Positions 1 through 9,354 of a stretch of DNA of 64,000 nucleotides are shown here, one piece after another (the first letter of the stretch is position 1; each line of letters starts with the position of its first letter). Position numbers and translations under genes: made by a program. Where the stretch lies: positions 62,001 through 126,000 of the forward strand of contig JAERTJ010000100.1 of the NCBI GenBank assembly GCA_016844945.1. Direction: 5' to 3'. A model generated the notes under the pieces. It searched no databases. It had not been told where the DNA came from and was given only the letters and a program-made list of their open reading frames with translations. This stretch comes from Fidelibacterota bacterium. GTDB taxonomy: Bacteria > Fidelibacterota > UBA8477 > JABMPR01.

Positions 1-176
1 AGCTTGGAGCTACCTTAAAGCAAGAAGATCGATTCCAGAATGTTCCCATGGTGGCAGTGACTGCCTTCTCCAAGGACAAACTTCACACCCTGCATGAAGC
101 TGGATTTTCGGACTATATGTCCAAACCTTATACCATCGTTCAGCTAAAACAGATGTTGGAGAAATACCTGACCTAA
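1..176 (+). CDS. Response regulator receiver domain, C-terminal end (partial)
   Basis: The window opens inside a gene read in frame 3 and ending at TAA 174-176. The 57 visible residues are the last third of a phosphoacceptor receiver domain: a hydrophobic strand followed by VTAFS (the conserved Thr/Ser switch position), then GFSDYMSKPY with the conserved Lys of the KP motif, and a final amphipathic helix ending EKYLT. The stop follows that helix directly, so no DNA-binding output domain comes after it. The protein is therefore either a stand-alone CheY-like regulator or a hybrid histidine kinase with a terminal receiver domain. The phosphorylated Asp lies outside the window, so these two cannot be separated. 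Confidence 0.8.
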   Translation, partial: LGATLKQEDRFQNVPMVAVTAFSKDKLHTLHEAGFSDYMSKPYTIVQLKQMLEKYLT

Positions 177-237
177 ACTGGTACGCTATACACAACAAAT
201 AGATATTAAATAGCAGGTTCAGAGTCTATTATATCAC

Positions 238-1194
238 ATGAAAATTAATGATATCTTAAATAATGCAAAAGATCCATTTGTAAGCTTCGAAATTATTCCA
301 CCCGCACGTGGCAGAAGTGCCAGAGAAATATACGAGATCATCGATGAACTCATCGAATTTAAGCCCCCTTTTATTGATGTGACCAGCCATGCAGCTGACT
401 CATATTTTGTTGAAGAGAGTAACGGGACATTCACCCGACATATAAAACGAAAACGCCCAGGAACCATTGGGCTTTGTGCCGCCATAAAATACCGGTATAA
501 GCTTGAGGCTGTTCCACATCTTCTATGCCAGGGATTTAATAAACAGGAAACTGAGGATGCTCTCATCGAGCTTAACTATCTGGGTATTGACAATGTTTTA
601 GCCATACGTGGTGATCAGGTCCAGCATCAGAAAGCCCATGCGATTGGTAGGGAAGCCAATGAGCATGCTCTGGATTTAGTCAAGCAGATCAGCAATATGA
701 ATCGTGGTAAATATCAGGAGGATATCCTTGATGCGGATGAATCTGACTTTTGCATTGGAGTAGGGGGGTATCCCGAAAAACATCCCGATTCTCCAAGTAA
801 GGCAGCAGACATACGCTATCTGAAGAAAAAGGTAGATGCTGGCGCTCAATACATTGTTACACAGATGTTTTTCGATAACGAGGACTTCTTCAGTTTTGTG
901 GACCAGTGCCGTGCTGAAGGTATCAATGTTCCCATTATACCGGGCTTGAAAATGATTACCCGGAAAACTCAATTGAATAGTTTGCCGCATGCCTTTTCGG
1001 TAAATATCCCTGATGATCTTGTCACAGCTCTGGAGAAGGCTGAAAGCGCCCGGGAAAGAACTGCTATAGGTGTCGAACATGCCACAAAACAATGCCAGGA
1101 TCTCCTGGACCGAGGCGTGGATAGTATACACTTTTATGTGATGCAGGATACCCGTCTGGTCAAACAGGTGATGAGGTCGCTTAAGCTGGGTTAA
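238..1194 (+). CDS. metF: Methylenetetrahydrofolate reductase
   Basis: This is a 318-residue FAD-dependent TIM-barrel enzyme that reduces 5,10-methylene-THF to 5-methyl-THF for methionine synthesis. Family marks are SFEIIPP near residue 17 (carrying the conserved Glu), PHLLCQGFN near 93, VLAIRGD near 119 (flavin-contacting Asp) and the GGYPEKHPDS loop near 174. The C-terminal GVDSIHFYVMQD matches the usual HFYT-type ending. Length is normal for bacterial MetF. The start is the first ATG; no strong Shine-Dalgarno sequence is visible. The gene ends convergently with birA and the two overlap by four bases. Confidence 0.95.
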   Translation: MKINDILNNAKDPFVSFEIIPPARGRSAREIYEIIDELIEFKPPFIDVTSHAADSYFVEESNGTFTRHIKRKRPGTIGLCAAIKYRYKLEAVPHLLCQGFNKQETEDALIELNYLGIDNVLAIRGDQVQHQKAHAIGREANEHALDLVKQISNMNRGKYQEDILDADESDFCIGVGGYPEKHPDSPSKAADIRYLKKKVDAGAQYIVTQMFFDNEDFFSFVDQCRAEGINVPIIPGLKMITRKTQLNSLPHAFSVNIPDDLVTALEKAESARERTAIGVEHATKQCQDLLDRGVDSIHFYVMQDTRLVKQVMRSLKLG

Positions 1195-1946
1195 GGTACC
1201 ATTTTCAGGCGCATTTCACCATTTTTAAAACACTTTGGCTTCCCATGTAGTGAGACGCATGCTTCACCGTTTTCATTGATTCCCAGGAACTGACCTTTAA
1301 AGGATTTATCTTCCGATACCCACTCAACTGGTTCATTGATTCTATAGGCATGACGATTCCATATCGCAGCCAACTTTGCTCCCTGGTTCAGTTTGGAAAA
1401 ATTTACAAAAAAATCATGTGTGAACTGGGTAGCAATTTCATCTCTGTTCAGGGATTTACAGCCCTGCAGGAATAATGATGTTGCAGAATCCTGAAGTTCT
1501 GAAGGAAAGTCGTCTATTTGGTGCATGAGGTTTAATCCAACACCTATGATTGCTGAACTGGGGGTTGCGCCCTGCCATTGGATCTCTGTCAAGATTCCAC
1601 CACACTTTTCGCCGTTGATTAATAGGTCATTTGGCCACTTCAATTGAACCATAGGGTCCACGATCTTCTGAAGCGCTTGCTGTAGAACAATCCCGGTGTA
1701 TATGGATAGCAGGTTTAAGTCTGTGGAGAGATTTTGGGGTCTTCCTAAAAGCAAGGACATCCAAAGGCCGAGATCAGCTTGAGAATCCCAATGACGACCA
1801 TGTTGTCCCTTACCAGCCGTTTGTTCGTCACTAATGAGTAGTACATTCTTATTTAAAAAATCAGTACGCCGTCTTCGAACTTCCAGATTCGTGGAATCAA
1901 CACTCCACAGGCAAATGGTCTGGTCTAAATCAGGGTGAGAAATCAT
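1191..1946 (-). CDS. birA: Biotin--[biotin carboxyl carrier protein] ligase
   Basis: This is a 251-residue ligase that makes biotinyl-AMP and transfers biotin to the carrier-protein lysine. QTAGKGQHGRHW (42-53) is the biotin/AMP-binding loop, and KWPNDLLI (103-110) carries the conserved lysine, followed by GGILTE. The N-terminal winged-helix repressor domain of E. coli BirA is absent, so this is a class I ligase without obvious DNA binding. It lies 25 bases downstream of the methylmalonyl-CoA mutase gene and in the same direction as the biotin carboxyl carrier and biotin carboxylase genes, which fits a role in biotinylating that carrier. Confidence 0.93.
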   Translation of the reverse strand: MISHPDLDQTICLWSVDSTNLEVRRRRTDFLNKNVLLISDEQTAGKGQHGRHWDSQADLGLWMSLLLGRPQNLSTDLNLLSIYTGIVLQQALQKIVDPMVQLKWPNDLLINGEKCGGILTEIQWQGATPSSAIIGVGLNLMHQIDDFPSELQDSATSLFLQGCKSLNRDEIATQFTHDFFVNFSKLNQGAKLAAIWNRHAYRINEPVEWVSEDKSFKGQFLGINENGEACVSLHGKPKCFKNGEMRLKMVP

Positions 1947-1971
1947 AGTAGGGGAGGTTCACCTGGAAGGG

Positions 1972-3474
1972 TTAACCGCCAGAATATTCACCAAAGATCT
2001 CACGTAGCGAGTTGGAGATTTCTCCGATGGATGCGTACTCCCGGACTGCAGATAAAATATATGGAAAGAGATTCTCTTGGGAATCCGTTGCAGCTTGCTT
2101 GAGTTCAAGCAGGCATTGCTGAACTGCAGTGTTATTCCTGCGCTCCTTGATGTTACTCAAACTGGCTAATTGTTCTCTGGAAGCCTGGGCTCCAATTTCC
2201 AGTATTTCAGGTTGAACCTCTTCTTCCAGAGTGAACTTATTCTGCCCCACAATGATGCGATCCTGCTGCTCAATATCCTGCTGGTATTGATAGGCACTAC
2301 TCCCGATTTCATTCTGGAAAAATCCCAATTCGATGGCTTTGACCGCACCCCCCATTTCATCTACACGTTTGATATAGTCAAAAACCTCTCGTTCAAGTTC
2401 ATCCGTTAGTGATTCAATAACCTCAGAGCCTGCCAGAGGATCCACATAGTTGGTTACCCCACTCTCAAAACCGATCACTTGCTGGGTTCTTAATGCCAGC
2501 CGAACAGATTCTTCAGTAGGCAGCGCCAGGGCTTCATCACGTGAGTTGGTATGCAGGGATTGTGTACCACCCAGGACAGCAGCCAAAGCCTGAAGGGTGA
2601 CCCTGACCACATTGTTATCAATCTGTTGCGCTGTGAGCGTAGAGCCGCCGGTCTGAGTATGAAATCTGCACATCATGGCTTTTGGGTTCGTTGCTGAGAA
2701 CCTTTCCTTCATGATTTTCGCCCAGATTCGACGGGATGCCCTGAACTTTGCTATTTCCTCAAGTAGATCGTTGTGAGCATTCCAGAAAAAGGAAAGGCGT
2801 GCCCCGAATTTGTCTACATCAAGCCCTGCTGCTATAGCAGCTTCAACATAGGCGATCCCATTTGCAAAAGTGAATGCCAATTCTTGTGCAGCGGTTGATC
2901 CTGCCTCACGAATGTGATAACCAGATATTGAAATTGTATTCCAATTGGGGATGTTCTCATTGCAATATGAGAATACATCCGTAATCAAGCGAAGTGATGC
3001 CTGAGGTGGATAAATATAGGTACCCCGGGCGATATATTCCTTTAAAACATCATTTTGAATCGTCCCCCTGATGTCGTGACTGCTGACTCCCTGCTTTTCT
3101 GCTACCACCTGATACATCGCCAGTAAAATTGAAGCTGTTGAATTGATGGTCATTGAAGTGGAAACTTTATCCAGAGGGATACCTTCAAATAGAACTTCCA
3201 TATCTGCCAGTGTATCGATGGGAACACCAACTTTCCCGATTTCACCTTCGGATAATGGATCATCGGAATCATACCCTATTTGTGTGGGTAAATCAAAAGC
3301 CACTGAGAGTCCAGTTTGACCCTGTTCAAGTAAATATCGATAGCGTGTGTTGGAATCTTTTGCACTGGAAAAACCGGCATATTGACGCATGGTCCACTTG
3401 CGGGATTTATACATTTCTTCATAAATACCACGGGTAAAGGGGTATTGTCCAGCCTTTTCTCCTGCTCCACTCAT
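1972..3474 (-). CDS. Methylmalonyl-CoA mutase, large (catalytic) subunit
   Basis: This 500-residue protein is the TIM-barrel half of methylmalonyl-CoA mutase, which interconverts succinyl-CoA and methylmalonyl-CoA with adenosylcobalamin. [60 protein letters not shown] and [11 protein letters not shown] keep the Tyr, Arg and His that I associate with methylmalonyl-CoA specificity rather than with 2-hydroxyisobutyryl-CoA mutase. It ends at the family's ...REIFGEY and has no B12-binding DxHxxG domain, so it needs a separate small subunit, not found in this window. The N-terminus lacks the extension usual before YPFTRG; an in-frame TAG (shared with the upstream gene's stop) rules out a longer start. 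Confidence 0.92.
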   Translation of the reverse strand: MSGAGEKAGQYPFTRGIYEEMYKSRKWTMRQYAGFSSAKDSNTRYRYLLEQGQTGLSVAFDLPTQIGYDSDDPLSEGEIGKVGVPIDTLADMEVLFEGIPLDKVSTSMTINSTASILLAMYQVVAEKQGVSSHDIRGTIQNDVLKEYIARGTYIYPPQASLRLITDVFSYCNENIPNWNTISISGYHIREAGSTAAQELAFTFANGIAYVEAAIAAGLDVDKFGARLSFFWNAHNDLLEEIAKFRASRRIWAKIMKERFSATNPKAMMCRFHTQTGGSTLTAQQIDNNVVRVTLQALAAVLGGTQSLHTNSRDEALALPTEESVRLALRTQQVIGFESGVTNYVDPLAGSEVIESLTDELEREVFDYIKRVDEMGGAVKAIELGFFQNEIGSSAYQYQQDIEQQDRIIVGQNKFTLEEEVQPEILEIGAQASREQLASLSNIKERRNNTAVQQCLLELKQAATDSQENLFPYILSAVREYASIGEISNSLREIFGEYSGG

Positions 3475-3483
3475 TTCAATTCC

Positions 3484-4206
3484 CTATAGACCACGCTCAG
3501 TTTTGATCTCTTGATATGCTTCATTGATGGCTTTGAATTTCTCCTCAGCCATTTTTTGGAAATCTGGTCCAAGATGTTGAACCTTGTCAGGGTGAAATTT
3601 GGCTGCCATGGAGCGGTACGCTTTTTTGATGTCCTGATCGTTGGCAGAAGGGTCGACTTCCAGGATTTTATAATAGGAATTTGTTTCCTTGATAAAGATA
3701 GCCATGATGGCTTCTATGTCCGGGGTGGATATCCTCAAATGCTCACCAATTTCACGTATCAGCTCAACTTCGCTGGTGTGAACATGACCATCAGCCTGGC
3801 TGATCCCGAAGAGTACATGAATAAGCTGAAGTTTTTCGGCCTTGTTCATATGCCCATTAATTTGAGTGGCTATCTCATAGATATAATAGTCCTGCTCCAG
3901 CAGATTTTTAAGCAGGACGAGCATTTCTTGGGCGTTATCAACACCAAAACTTTTTATAAGAAATTGCTTTACGTATTCCAGCTCAGATTTAACAACTTTT
4001 CCATCAGCCTTCATGACCGCAGCTAGCAGAACCAGCAAAGCAATAGCGAAATCACCTGGTCTGGTTTGCGGTGATACTCTAACTCTAGTTCCTTGAGTCA
4101 TGGCGGGATTAGAATCCATTTGACCACCCAACCACCATCCGATTAATCCACCGATGGGACCTGCAAACGCCCACCCCAGACCTGCTCCAAACATTCTTCC
4201 TAACAT
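3484..4206 (-). CDS. DjlA-like TerB/J-domain co-chaperone
   Basis: This 240-residue protein has three parts. A glycine-rich hydrophobic N-terminus (about 1-30, [20 protein letters not shown]) is probably a membrane or glycine-zipper segment. A helical TerB-like domain spans about 50-165. A C-terminal J domain from about 175 carries the HPD motif (AKFHPDKV) that stimulates Hsp70 ATPase. This is the domain order of DjlA, an inner-membrane DnaK co-chaperone. It sits between the carrier-protein gene and the mutase gene, whose ATG is nine bases past this gene's stop. Nothing in the sequence ties it functionally to them. Confidence 0.85.
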   Translation of the reverse strand: MLGRMFGAGLGWAFAGPIGGLIGWWLGGQMDSNPAMTQGTRVRVSPQTRPGDFAIALLVLLAAVMKADGKVVKSELEYVKQFLIKSFGVDNAQEMLVLLKNLLEQDYYIYEIATQINGHMNKAEKLQLIHVLFGISQADGHVHTSEVELIREIGEHLRISTPDIEAIMAIFIKETNSYYKILEVDPSANDQDIKKAYRSMAAKFHPDKVQHLGPDFQKMAEEKFKAINEAYQEIKTERGL

Positions 4207-4239
4207 TTATTCCCTACTTTTCGAGTTATCATTCAATTC

Positions 4240-4274
4240 TTCTAACTTCTAACTTCTAACCTCTAACTTCTAAC
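4240..4274. repeat. Five tandem 7-bp units (TTCTAAC; GTTAGAA on the minus strand)
   Basis: Five contiguous heptamers, the fourth reading CTCTAAC, fill most of the 81-base gap between the carrier-protein gene and the DjlA-like gene. A three-unit array of the related heptamer GAGTTAG (a rotation of GTTAGGA) lies at 11834-11854. Both arrays are just downstream of a gene end. Confidence 0.8.
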
Positions 4275-4287
4275 TTTCAATGGTCTA

Positions 4288-4788
4288 CTACCCAATCTCA
4301 ATGATGTTTGTTCCCTTTTCAACGGTCTGACCTTCTTTGACACCAATTCTTTGGATAGTTCCACTGATGGGGGCTTTAATTTCATTTTCCATTTTCATGG
4401 CTTCAATCAGGAAAAGAGGCTCACCTTCATCCACTTGATCCCCAACAGTATGATAAATCTTGGTGATGAGTCCAGGTATCTGGGCACTGATGAGTCCGGC
4501 CTTTACCTCACGTTGAGTATCCCACCCTAATTCACGTAAATGCAGGTGAACAGCATCCAGGAGCTCAACGGTCAAGGGTGTCCCATTCACATGAATTCTT
4601 TCAATACCGTTCGAATCTATTCCTACCACAAAAGAACGGTTGTTCAAGAGCACACTATACATGCCAGGTTGAATTTTAACCGCGTGTAGATTCAACACCC
4701 GATCTCCAGTCTTGATCCTTAAAATTTCTTTCTCAGTCTCAAAATCAACCTCAATGCTGTGACCCCCTGAACCAATTTCATATTTCAT
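4288..4788 (-). CDS. Biotin carboxyl carrier protein subunit
   Basis: This 166-residue protein carries the biotin swung between the carboxylase and transferase sites. The C-terminal biotinyl domain has EAMKMEN with the biotinylated Lys near residue 132, flanked by the usual hammerhead strands (PGLITKI, GTNIIEIG). The N-terminal half is a beta-rich region like the middle part of propionyl-CoA or pyruvate carboxylase alpha chains. I start it at ATG 4786-4788: a GGGGAGG sequence lies eight bases before it, and the ATG overlaps the biotin carboxylase stop as ATGA. A start 11 codons earlier would lie inside the upstream gene. It is coupled to the carboxylase and likely modified by birA. Confidence 0.92.
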   Translation of the reverse strand: MKYEIGSGGHSIEVDFETEKEILRIKTGDRVLNLHAVKIQPGMYSVLLNNRSFVVGIDSNGIERIHVNGTPLTVELLDAVHLHLRELGWDTQREVKAGLISAQIPGLITKIYHTVGDQVDEGEPLFLIEAMKMENEIKAPISGTIQRIGVKEGQTVEKGTNIIEIG

Positions 4789-6290
4789 GAGCTCTGCCTC
4801 CCCATCTGCGTCGTCACCCAACTAGATCTAGTCCGTTTGTTCGAATTTTCGCTATGGGAGGCATGCTTAAGCTGATCTCGATGCCTGTATAGGGTGCCAC
4901 CTGCTACTAGTAAGACTTCATCGGTCAATGAGGCAAGTCCCGCATGGAGCTCATCCTTGTGCTGGTTGTAAAAGTGTGTGTCATAGGGACCTACTCTAAA
5001 AACAGGATGCTTAATTACTTCTCGGCAAAACTGAATGGTTGTTTCAATACCACCGATATAGAATTCTCTGAGCGCTCTTTCACTACGGTTGAGGGCTGCT
5101 TCCCGATCCGTTGCCCAGCAGATTAACTTACCAAGCATGGGGTCATAATAAGGTGTAATTTCCAGACCTTGTCTGATGGCTCCATCAAATCTGGTCCCCG
5201 CACCGTCTGGAATTTGCAGCATAAGAATTTCACCAGTAGAAGGTGTGAAGTCATTTGAAGCATCTTCAGCATAGATGCGACATTCTACAGCATGACCTGA
5301 TACTTGAACATCTTCCTGCTGGATTGAGAGAACTTCCCCGTAGGCAATTCGGATCTGCTCGGCAACCAGGTCAATTCCAGTGACCATTTCAGTTACTGGG
5401 TGTTCAACCTGGAGTCTTGTATTCATTTCCAGGAAATAAAAGTTCTTATACTTGTCTACAAGGAATTCTACAGTGCCAGCACCTACATAAGCACAACTTC
5501 TGGCAGTCTCGACGGCAGCCTGTCCCATCTTTTGTCTCAAACCATCATCAATAAATGGGCTGGGGGACTCTTCAATGACTTTCTGGTACCGTCGTTGAAT
5601 CGAACACTCCCGTTCATTCAAATGAATAATATTTCCATGGGTGTCTGCCAGAATCTGAAATTCAATATGATGAGGTTCCTCCAGGTATTTTTCTATGTAA
5701 ACCCTGCCATCACCAAAGGCTGATTGGGACTCACGTTGAGCTTTTCCAACAGCACTTTCAAAGGTATCAGCTGAATCAACGATGCGCATACCTTTACCAC
5801 CACCGCCACCAGCTGCTTTGATCAGGACGGGGAAGCCAATTCCCTTGGCCACATGTAGTGCATCTTCAATATTCTCGATGGGTTCTTCTGTTCCTGGAAC
5901 CACTGGAACATCAGTCAATAACATGGATTGACGGGCCATGGTTTTATCACCCATGGTTTTAATGGCTTGAGCGGGAGGACCAATAAATACGAGACCGGCA
6001 TCTGTGACCTGTTTGGCAAAATCTGTATTTTCAGATAGAAAGCCGTATCCCGGGTGAATCGCCTCTGATTGGGAAATCTGTGCAATTTCCAATATTTTCT
6101 CATACTTCAAATAACTCTCGGTTGAAGGTGCAGGTCCAATCAGGTAGGCTTCGTCGGCAAATAGTACATGAGGTGCAGTACGGTCAGCTTCTGAATAGAC
6201 GGCTACAACCTCTATGTCCAGTTCGCGACAGGTTCGCATAACGCGTAAGGCTATTTCACCACGATTTGCGACTAGTATTTTTTTAAACAT
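4785..6290 (-). CDS. accC: Biotin carboxylase subunit (acyl-CoA/propionyl-CoA carboxylase type)
   Basis: This 501-residue ATP-grasp enzyme carboxylates carrier-bound biotin using ATP and bicarbonate. ILVANRGEIALRVMRT at the N-terminus, KAAGGGGGKGM (158-168, ATP-binding glycine loop) and EMNTRLQVEHPVTE (288-301) are diagnostic. It is about 50 residues longer than E. coli AccC because of a C-terminal tail (HASHSENSNKRTRSSW). With a separate carrier subunit and the mutase close by, a propionyl-CoA carboxylase role is likely, but acetyl-CoA carboxylase cannot be excluded because no carboxyltransferase gene is in the window. Its ATG abuts the ligA stop with no spacer. Confidence 0.93.
   Translation of the reverse strand: MFKKILVANRGEIALRVMRTCRELDIEVVAVYSEADRTAPHVLFADEAYLIGPAPSTESYLKYEKILEIAQISQSEAIHPGYGFLSENTDFAKQVTDAGLVFIGPPAQAIKTMGDKTMARQSMLLTDVPVVPGTEEPIENIEDALHVAKGIGFPVLIKAAGGGGGKGMRIVDSADTFESAVGKAQRESQSAFGDGRVYIEKYLEEPHHIEFQILADTHGNIIHLNERECSIQRRYQKVIEESPSPFIDDGLRQKMGQAAVETARSCAYVGAGTVEFLVDKYKNFYFLEMNTRLQVEHPVTEMVTGIDLVAEQIRIAYGEVLSIQQEDVQVSGHAVECRIYAEDASNDFTPSTGEILMLQIPDGAGTRFDGAIRQGLEITPYYDPMLGKLICWATDREAALNRSERALREFYIGGIETTIQFCREVIKHPVFRVGPYDTHFYNQHKDELHAGLASLTDEVLLVAGGTLYRHRDQLKHASHSENSNKRTRSSWVTTQMGRQSS
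4797..4803 (-). promoter_or_regulatory. Ribosome binding site deciding the carrier-protein start
   Basis: GGGGAGG on the minus strand, eight bases before ATG 4786-4788 and inside the end of the biotin carboxylase gene. It supports the ATGA-coupled start over the longer reading. Confidence 0.75.
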
Positions 6291-8369
<2,079 letters not shown>

Positions 8370-8385
8370 TTATTAAGAGAGAAGC

Positions 8386-8580
8386 TTATTTGATCAGCGA
8401 ATCCATCTGTTCTGTGATGTAATCGGCGTGTTCTTTCTCTTCAGGAACAGCTAGCATACCTTCTCTAAAACGAAGGGAGCTGCTTTTATCCTTTTTGAGG
8501 GGAAGGATGTAACGTACCATCTTTTTGTGGGTACGAACCTTACCACGTACTTTATCTCCGAATGCTTGTGCCTTTGCCAT
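8386..8580 (-). CDS. Small basic protein, 64 residues, unknown function
   Basis: I do not recognise this family with certainty. The first 40 residues are rich in Lys and Arg (MAKAQAFGDKVRGKVRTHKK) and the C-terminal third is acidic and helical (VPEEKEHADYITEQM). It has no signal peptide, membrane segment or Cys. The translation signals are unusually good: GGAGG seven bases before the ATG, and a perfect intrinsic terminator 25 bases after the stop. Those features, the small size and the basic N-terminus suggest an abundant cytosolic protein that might bind nucleic acid or the ribosome; that is inference. It lies between a TlpA gene and ligA, all on the minus strand. Confidence 0.75.
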   Translation of the reverse strand: MAKAQAFGDKVRGKVRTHKKMVRYILPLKKDKSSSLRFREGMLAVPEEKEHADYITEQMDSLIK

Positions 8581-8654
8581 AGTCTTTCCTCCAGTCCTTT
8601 AGCGGGGCGAAACTAAACGACTCCCAGCCTGATTGCAAATAAATTTGTGCTGGT

Positions 8655-9149
8655 TTACTTGAAAGCCAGGATATCGTTTTCAAAAACCTTATGATCAGTG
8701 TATCCAACATACTTGCGTTGAATATTGAAATCCCTATCGATGACAAAGGTCGTCGGGATTCCACGAATACCACCATAAGCCTGAACGACATTGCCATCAC
8801 CATAAACGACTGGGTAATTAATTTTATGTTCCTTTGCAAAAGGTACCACAACCCTGGGGCCACCTTTGTCTAAAGAAATACCTAATACCACAACATCATC
8901 GCGGTAGTCATTCTGTAATTTGATAAAACTTGGAATTTCCATTTTACATGGACCACACCAGGTTGCCCAGAAATCCACAATAATTACTTTCCCCTTATAA
9001 TCAGAGAGAGAGACTTTTTCACCATTGATGTCGGTCAGGGTAAAATCGGGAGCTTCTTGAGCGGATACAGACGTAGTTCCGATCATAAACACTCCAAAAA
9101 CGACAAAGATAATAGCGGCAGCACTTGCAATAATTTTATTCTTTTTCAT
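8655..9149 (-). CDS. TlpA/ResA-type secreted thioredoxin
   Basis: This 164-residue thiol-disulfide oxidoreductase has an N-terminal signal sequence or anchor (MKKNKIIASAAAIIFVVFGV) ending near VSAQE. A thioredoxin fold follows with VDFWATWCGPCKMEIPSF (CxxC near residues 65-68) and the cis-Pro loop GIPTTFVID. This resembles ResA/TlpA proteins, which act outside the cytoplasmic membrane, often in cytochrome c maturation. I start it at MKKNK, where AAGGA lies seven bases upstream; an ATG 13 codons earlier gives a poor, mixed-charge extension. A second TlpA-like gene is at 43118. Confidence 0.9.
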   Translation of the reverse strand: MKKNKIIASAAAIIFVVFGVFMIGTTSVSAQEAPDFTLTDINGEKVSLSDYKGKVIIVDFWATWCGPCKMEIPSFIKLQNDYRDDVVVLGISLDKGGPRVVVPFAKEHKINYPVVYGDGNVVQAYGGIRGIPTTFVIDRDFNIQRKYVGYTDHKVFENDILAFK

Positions 9150-9265
9150 GAGTTTCCTTCTTTCATTGTTCCAGTTAGAGTAGCTCATAGAGATCTCGTT
9201 ACAAATAACTCGTATGAATATGACTTTATAATCCTTTGTTTCACATTATGTTTCTGCGCAAATGT

Positions 9266-9304
9266 CTGAAAACGACCGAAATGTCACCCGGAAGTCATTT
9301 TCAG
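9266..9304. promoter_or_regulatory. Inverted repeat in a divergent intergenic region
   Basis: CTGAAAACGAC (9266-9276) and GTCATTTTCAG (9294-9304) are inverted copies matching at 10 of 11 positions with a 17-base spacer. They lie between the TlpA gene (minus) and the pullulanase-like gene (plus). This could be an operator or an mRNA hairpin in the pullulanase leader; no T-tract follows, so it is not an obvious terminator. Confidence 0.4.
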
Positions 9305-9354
9305 CATTAGAAATGCAGGTTTTTGTGGTAAAGCAGTAGAAGGGGTAGATAGAA

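Noticed and set aside
676-1131. 151-codon open frame on the minus strand
   Set aside because: It lies wholly inside metF, an unmistakable gene on the other strand, and its product has no domain pattern.
3511-4026. 171-codon open frame on the plus strand
   Set aside because: It is antisense to the DjlA-like gene with its J domain; low-complexity product.
4240-4274. Possible CRISPR array
   Set aside because: Units are only 7 bp and directly adjacent, with no spacers.
4788-4821. Longer start of the carrier protein
   Set aside because: It would overlap the carboxylase by 37 bases; the ATGA start with GGGGAGG eight bases upstream is better.
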